From positions 51,243,275-51,307,274 of the forward strand of contig OX578146.1 in the NCBI GenBank assembly GCA_951213105.1: DNA of 64,000 bases. Direction: 5' to 3'. Numbering within the stretch: position 1 is the stretch's first letter; each line of letters opens with the position of its first letter. The translations under genes were made by a program, and so were the position numbers. This document shows positions 59,020-64,000 of this stretch, piece after piece. This DNA comes from Amaurobius ferox (lineage: Eukaryota; Arthropoda; Arachnida; Araneae; Amaurobiidae). A model generated the notes under the pieces. That model was not told the origin of the DNA. It was given only the letters and a program-made list of their open reading frames with translations, and searched no databases.

Positions 59020-60470
59020 CCCTCTGCATCAAATATGTGTACATATTAAGTCTATCAGTGTACGTATTAAGTCTATCTATTGAAAATGACCGTGCCCAAT
59101 CAAATAAAAGTGATTGCTGCGCCTCTACTGGAGAATTTATAAAGTTAGGATAAAGGACTTGGCAACAAATCGAAATAGACGAAAAAACTCAATTACAAAA
59201 TTGTAAAACATTTTCTAATGAGTAGGAATAAACAATAAAACTGTTACAGAAGTTATACTTCACGCAATATAGTTATTGTTGGTCTGTTTTCCTGTTCAGG
59301 AATTTAAACAACACTTACATGCACATGTACAGCCTGGCCAAAATGCCCTTAATTAGCAACAATGCACATTTTAATTCGCTAAAAAAAAAATTACCGCTTA
59401 CAAGTGTTGCAGGTTCCCTAGAAGGATGGAACCCGAATCTTAAATAAGCACCCTCACTACTTAAATAACACAGAAACGCCTTTAATACGCCCTAAGTAGG
59501 CGCAGTTATGAATAAGAAGGAAATATTCAAACAGTTCGTTCTTAGTGGTTGTCAAGGGCTCACACTGTTCTGCCTGTGCTTTGGCCCGAAGAAGAAGGCT
59601 TATAACGCCTTCGAAACAAATGTCATCACCTAAATAACATGCCTGCTTTGTCCAAAAAAGTTTGTAAGTTACTAACTTTTATGGCACTTTTTTAAGCATT
59701 GTAATTTTACGACGTTGTTAATATTCCAATAAATATGTTGTATGTATTTTAAATTTTCTTTTCTACGACAGCTATGTGTTTTGTATTTTCTCTACATTTT
59801 ATTTCGAAACTATTTTGTATTATTTTAAAAATATATTTCCTTCCCAGCCTTATAAAATTGGTTAAATATATTTTGTGTGTTCATGTGGAAATGACGCCGT
59901 TTAAAGGCATTTTAATTACACATAATTTTATTTCCCACAGTCGCCCTGAGCAGCCTGCCTGAGAACACTAACAAAACTCTATGAGCATTGCTCTATTTTA
60001 TGGGATTCCCCCCTCTCCTCAAATGGATGCCATGGAAATTATCCGTGCAAAAATCGGCACAACTCCAATTCACCCTACACACACATACATGCCAACTCTC
60101 TATATTCCATCCTCTTAGGTGTCACCGTGTTAGAGTCCCTGATGATGTGACTTTTTGATAGGTATTTATTGCCTTCCATATACGCGTTTCGGGAGTTCCT
60201 GGTGTCGATTTCTATTAATTAGATTATCCTCTGCAACTTTATAGGTGGCATTTTCCTTGTCTCTTTCTATCTTGCTTTGTTGTCAAGTTTGTTATCCTAA
60301 CTTTTTAAATAATCTGTCAGAGGCGCTGTAATCACTCTTATTTGATAGCTCATAGTCACTTTACTATAAACAGATCTAACGTGTACACACATGGACTTTT
60401 GTCCTTTCCTTGCAAATTTATTGGGGTGTTTAGAACCCTGTATGTAGACACCTATACAACAAACCTATGC
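59020..60470 (+). mobile_element. Element D, second copy (left end not seen)
   Basis: GCCCAATCAAATAAAAGTGA (a single 48-bp monomer remnant) then GAATTTATAAAGTTAGGATA, CAATTACAAAATTGTAAAAC and TAATGAGTAGGAATAAACAA follow the order at 10700-11130. Further on, TATTTATTGCCTTCCATATA, GTTCCTGGTGTCGATTTCTA, AGAGGCGCTGTAATCACTCT and TTTATTGGGGTGTTTAGAAC match 11350-11605. A GAAGAAGGC-TTATAAC-GCCTTCGAAAC stem at 59590-59617 is absent from the first D copy. Confidence 0.65.
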
Positions 60471-60689
60471 ATTTTTACAGAGAGCATACTACCTATCCAT
60501 TTCTTCATTTCTGCAGTCATAGAAGAAATGCAATTTGAGGTATTGTTTTACCACAATAAAAAAATGTGTTAATATGTAGAAAAAATCACAAGCAATATGC
60601 ATAATAATATAATCATAAATTGATGTCAAACAATATATAAAAATACATAACTGTGTCCTGCGCTGTTAGCATTATAGTATTTTTATTAG

Positions 60690-61950
60690 ATATCGCTTAG
60701 TAACAGACAATCGATTTTGTCCTTACTGGCCGATTTTTAGGTCACGAAGGATTTCTTCCAAAATCGGCATATATAGTTATAATTTTGTTATATGCTTCAT
60801 ATGTCGTAACATACATTTGGTTTTGCCTTTACTGTTGCAGTTGTTATGTTTTACTGGTCATAGAAGGATTTGCTTACAAGCTTAGTTGATATTGTTATAT
60901 TTCGATTATATGTTGCTTTTTTACCTTTACTATTGCATTCAGCGTTTTTTTTCAGGACTTCGGAAACATTTTATGTTAACCTAGTTTCTATTTATGTGAC
61001 ACAGAATGTAGATATATTTATATAGGACAAAGAGAAAACTTGCCCCCCTTAAAATTCCATTCGTCCCCCCCCCCCCCCCCGACCAAAAAGTCCGGAAAGA
61101 ACAAAAAAAACCCCACAATTTTCGAATGAATTTTTTAAAATACCAGGATTTTCACTAATGATAAATAAATAATCATTTCAGGTGTAATTTAACATCAGAA
61201 AACGAATAATATAAAATTTAGAACACCAACATGAATGGGCTCTCTAGATATTACACGTTTAAAAAAAAAAAAAATCATAAAATTAAAGTAGTCGGTATCG
61301 CCCAACATGTTTACTTTCCATGTGCAGTATTATGTAAAAACTATGTTATACCATCATTCTCGTGGATCTAGTTAGTTCCATTCACGAGCAGTGTTTCTTT
61401 CAGGAGTTTTTGGTCGGTGTGTATGTGGGGGGAGGGGGGTTAAATTTTAAGGGGGGCAAGTTTTTTATTTTCCCTATATAAATTTATCACATAAATAGAA
61501 ACTAGATTGACATAAAATGTCTCCGGGAGGGGGGGGGGGGGGGTCATCGTCCCCACGAAGGTATGCCTGAAAGAAACATAGATTGCATTATGTTTTTCTG
61601 GCCACAAAGAAGAGTTTGATTCCAAAATCGGATTTTTGATCACAAAGAAGGATTTGCTTTTGAAATCGGTTGATATCGTTATGTTTTGTCGTATGCCGCT
61701 TCGTAACAAATAGTCTTTTTTTTTTGCCTTTACCATTATAATTGTTATATTTTTCTGATCACAAAAACAGATTTGCTTCGGAAATCGGTTGATATCGTTA
61801 TATTTTGTTATATGCTTTTTAGTTACAGAAGTCTGTTTTGCCTTTACTGTTATAATTGTTACGTTTTTCAGGTCACGAAGAACATGTTCACCGAAATCGG
61901 TTGATATTATTACATTTTTGTCACATGCAGCTTAACAACAAAGTTCCTTA
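60690..61950 (+). repeat. About 120-bp satellite split by an inverted-repeat insert
   Basis: Units carry AAATCGGTTGATATCGTTAT, TTTTGTTATATGC, TTTTGCCTTTACTGTTATAA, TTGTTACGTTTTTCAGGTCA and CGAAGAACATG-type blocks at 60690-60950 and 61600-61950. The middle (60955-61600) is the inverted-repeat structure listed separately. Confidence 0.75.
60960..61535. mobile_element. Inverted-repeat structure enclosing a family A fragment
   Basis: TTTTATGTTAACCTAGTTTC at about 60970, continuing to AACTTGCCCCCCTTAAAATT, is mirrored by AATTTTAAGGGGGGCAAGTT (61444) to GAAACTAGATTGACATAAAA. Arms are about 100 bp with one short deletion. The loop (61110-61400) carries A blocks, including CATCATTCTCGTGGATCTAG. C/G-runs lie in both arms. 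Confidence 0.6.
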
Positions 61951-63339
61951 TTCACATTATTTTGCATATATCTGACAAAGAGAGGCCAATTAAATGCATT
62001 TAATTTAGATTAGTAGTTCTAAATTAAATGCATTTAAAAGTTATAATCTTTCCTGAGTTAAAATGTTAATCTCAAATCCCAAGCCGCTATGAAATGAATG
62101 CTTCATAAGCCACAGTTTGAGAACCACAACCGAAGCCAAACTCTCCCAAGGAGGTTTATCAGCGCCCCAGCAAACATTTTTATTTCCATCAGCCAATTGT
62201 TTTTTCTTCCCTCTTCAGGATTGAAAATAAAAATACAGCTTCCATTCTAAGTAAAAACCCCGCGCGCCTCTTCTCTTTCCCCTTATCATTCCGTTCTCCC
62301 TCTCAATTCGCAGGTCGATAGTTGTCTCATCTTGTTTGGGACCATCAATAACGGAGCAATATTTGGCAACTTAGGGCCGAAGCTATTCATCGCCAAGCTA
62401 AACCATCGCCAAAGACCCGGTTTTGAGATCAATAAGTGCGTTTCTTCACAAGGCGAAAATGGTCTTTCGTACATAAGCTACGGTTGATTGTGAGTGGCTT
62501 TTCAGTATTGATGACCTCGAATGAAAGGAGGGGATGTTTAGGCAGGTAAATCCCCCGATTAGCAAACCTAAAGCGAATGCTTGGAATTTTTATTCCCGCT
62601 TATGTCGCGGAAATTTCTACTATTTAGAAGAGATGAATATCTTTTTAGTAGTAAGTTGGCTGGAAACACATTAGTTGCGTAAAGTAGATTATGCAATACG
62701 TAGGGAACGTTGAATGAGGACTCGGAGGAAAGGGTATTTAAACGTTTGAAAAGGTTTTAATGAGCTGTTTGCGCGCGCCAAAAGCAGATGAGTTTGGTAC
62801 ATTGTATGCAGAGTAGCTTTCTGTCGATTTAGATTACAAAGAAAAGTGTAATGTACTCTTACCTCATTATGTTCATGAACTGTAAACTTTGGTTTGCAGA
62901 ACGTAATCTATTTGGAATAAATTTGTCGAATTAGGCATTAATGTGCACTCTACTAAATTAAAAGAATGCAATGAATGTTGGTCCTTGAACTTATTTCAAG
63001 TCCTGTTACTAGCCACATTAACGATACGACCGTACACAAATTTTTATTTCTACCTTGATAAAAAAAAAACCATAAATAAACTATGTGACTACAATTCTTT
63101 CAAGAGCATTATGAACCCTTAGCAAAAGCAACGTGTATTGCTCGAAGTATCAAATACATCGGCCTGCAACCAGCCGATTATATTTGATCCTTCTATCAAT
63201 AGTACACATTGCTTTCGATTCAATGATATTGCTCTCATAACTTTTTTAAATCAAATGCCGTCACCTAATTTCCTTATGCCTTGTTTCTATGAAAGAACCA
63301 AGAAGAATTTGTATTATCATTAGCAGAATTTATTGTAAT
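61951..63339. other. Unassigned region
   Basis: No repeat ends found. The small open frames 62286-62474 (minus) and 63138-63323 (plus) have no recognisable motifs. 62150-62480 is slightly richer in GC. Confidence 0.35.
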
Positions 63340-63990
63340 GTTGGCCCTGTAATTCTGTAACAGTAATGACACTGTTACAGTAACTGCAGTCTTACAGTCT
63401 GTACAGTACTGATACTGTTACAGAAACTGCATTACAGGAAATGCAGTTTATCTAAAAAATCTGGTCTGCAAGCGCAATCTCTTAAGAATTAATTTCATTT
63501 GTCGAATTATGTATATATAAAAGGATATATTTACCAATAGAAAATTAACTCGTTTTTAGTTCGGTATGTTTCGTTTTCATTGATGTAACTGTAATAAAAT
63601 ATGCACTACGCTTAACCGTTTTTGTGATAGGAAAAAAAAAATAGAGTTTGAAAAATCTGGTCTGCAAGTATAATCTTGTCACCTATTGCAACTGAAATCT
63701 TTATAGTTTGAAAAAGAAAAGTAATTTTGTTACCTTTCAACCTAGTACTTCACAATCTTGTCACTAATGTTCCTTGAATTATGTATTAATAAATTATCAG
63801 TCATTTATCAATTGAAATTAAATTCTATTTTGGTGCTGCATATTTCGTTTTAATTAAGGCAACTACAATCAAATATGTACTAGTTTTAATCATTTTTGTT
63901 ATAAAAAATTATAGTTTGGAAAACCTGGTTTGAAAAATATTGTAGTCGAATGTATTTAATTAATTGAATTGCCTTGCTTAATTAGCTAGC
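63340..63990 (+). repeat. Tandem duplication with AAATCTGGTCTGCAAG marker
   Basis: The marker occurs near 63456 and 63650, and as AACCTGGTTTG near 63922. TCGTTTT, AATCATTTTTG and ATAGTTTG blocks follow each time. At 63355-63450 there is a patch of overlapping CTGTTACAG and ACTGCAG words that can pair with themselves. Confidence 0.6.
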
Positions 63991-64000
63991 AATAAAAAAA

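Overview
This window looks like intergenic, transposon-dense DNA from an AT-rich animal genome, most likely an arthropod and possibly an arachnid. The lineage guess is weak and rests on repeat style alone. I could not recognise any intact host protein-coding gene, tRNA gene or CRISPR array. The longest open frames (about 250 and 240 codons) lie in a 48-bp satellite whose period is divisible by three, so they are not evidence of a gene.

Nearly everything recognisable is repeat-derived. (1) One SINE family is present as six insertions, five of them with clean 13-17 bp target-site duplications and the sixth with a 14/15 match. One copy (712-1001) has a tRNA-like head with Pol III A and B boxes. 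Another (33953-34337, minus strand) has a near-complete 5S rRNA head followed by a decayed tRNA head, both joined to the same body. (2) Three related families of non-coding elements, here called A, B and C, make up a large share of the sequence. Each has a terminal hairpin at one end, an internal microsatellite and an insertion site in a T-run. The hairpin arm matches a motif just inside the opposite end. This resembles non-autonomous Helentron/DINE-type elements. (3) TIR-type DNA transposon remnants include hAT-like elements (704-2651, 45924-46586), a rosa-like mariner remnant (44406-45287), a 263-bp fold-back element (56368-56630) and element D (9385-11732). (4) Satellites with higher-order structure lie at 9470-10720 (48-bp unit), 56945-59005 (about 118-bp unit), 3062-4830 (about 100 bp), 28890-30220 (about 165 bp) and 60690-61950 (about 120 bp). 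(5) A reverse-transcriptase pseudogene on the minus strand (26345-28160) is split by a family C element. (6) A GC-rich island (40330-40718) ends like a Helitron 3' terminus.

Layout: 1-3 kb SINE pieces and a hAT element carrying nested insertions; 3-5 kb satellite interrupted by an A element; 7-9.3 kb A and B elements; 9.4-11.8 kb element D; 13.3-17.8 kb B, C (with nested B) and A; 18-24 kb mostly unassigned, with ribozyme-like motifs and one small cysteine-bearing ORF; 24.7 kb 5S-type SINE; 26.3-28.3 kb RT pseudogene; 28.9-31.6 kb tandem repeats; 32-36 kb A with the chimeric SINE, then B; 38-41 kb C with nested B, then the GC island; 41.8-44.4 kb two A elements; 44.4-50.6 kb mariner and hAT-like remnants; 55 kb an A element; 56.4-60.5 kb fold-back element, satellite and a second D copy; 60.7-64 kb satellites.

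The elements interact mainly by nesting. This allows relative dating: the SINE is younger than a duplication inside A5, C is younger than the RT gene, and B inserted into C before that composite multiplied.
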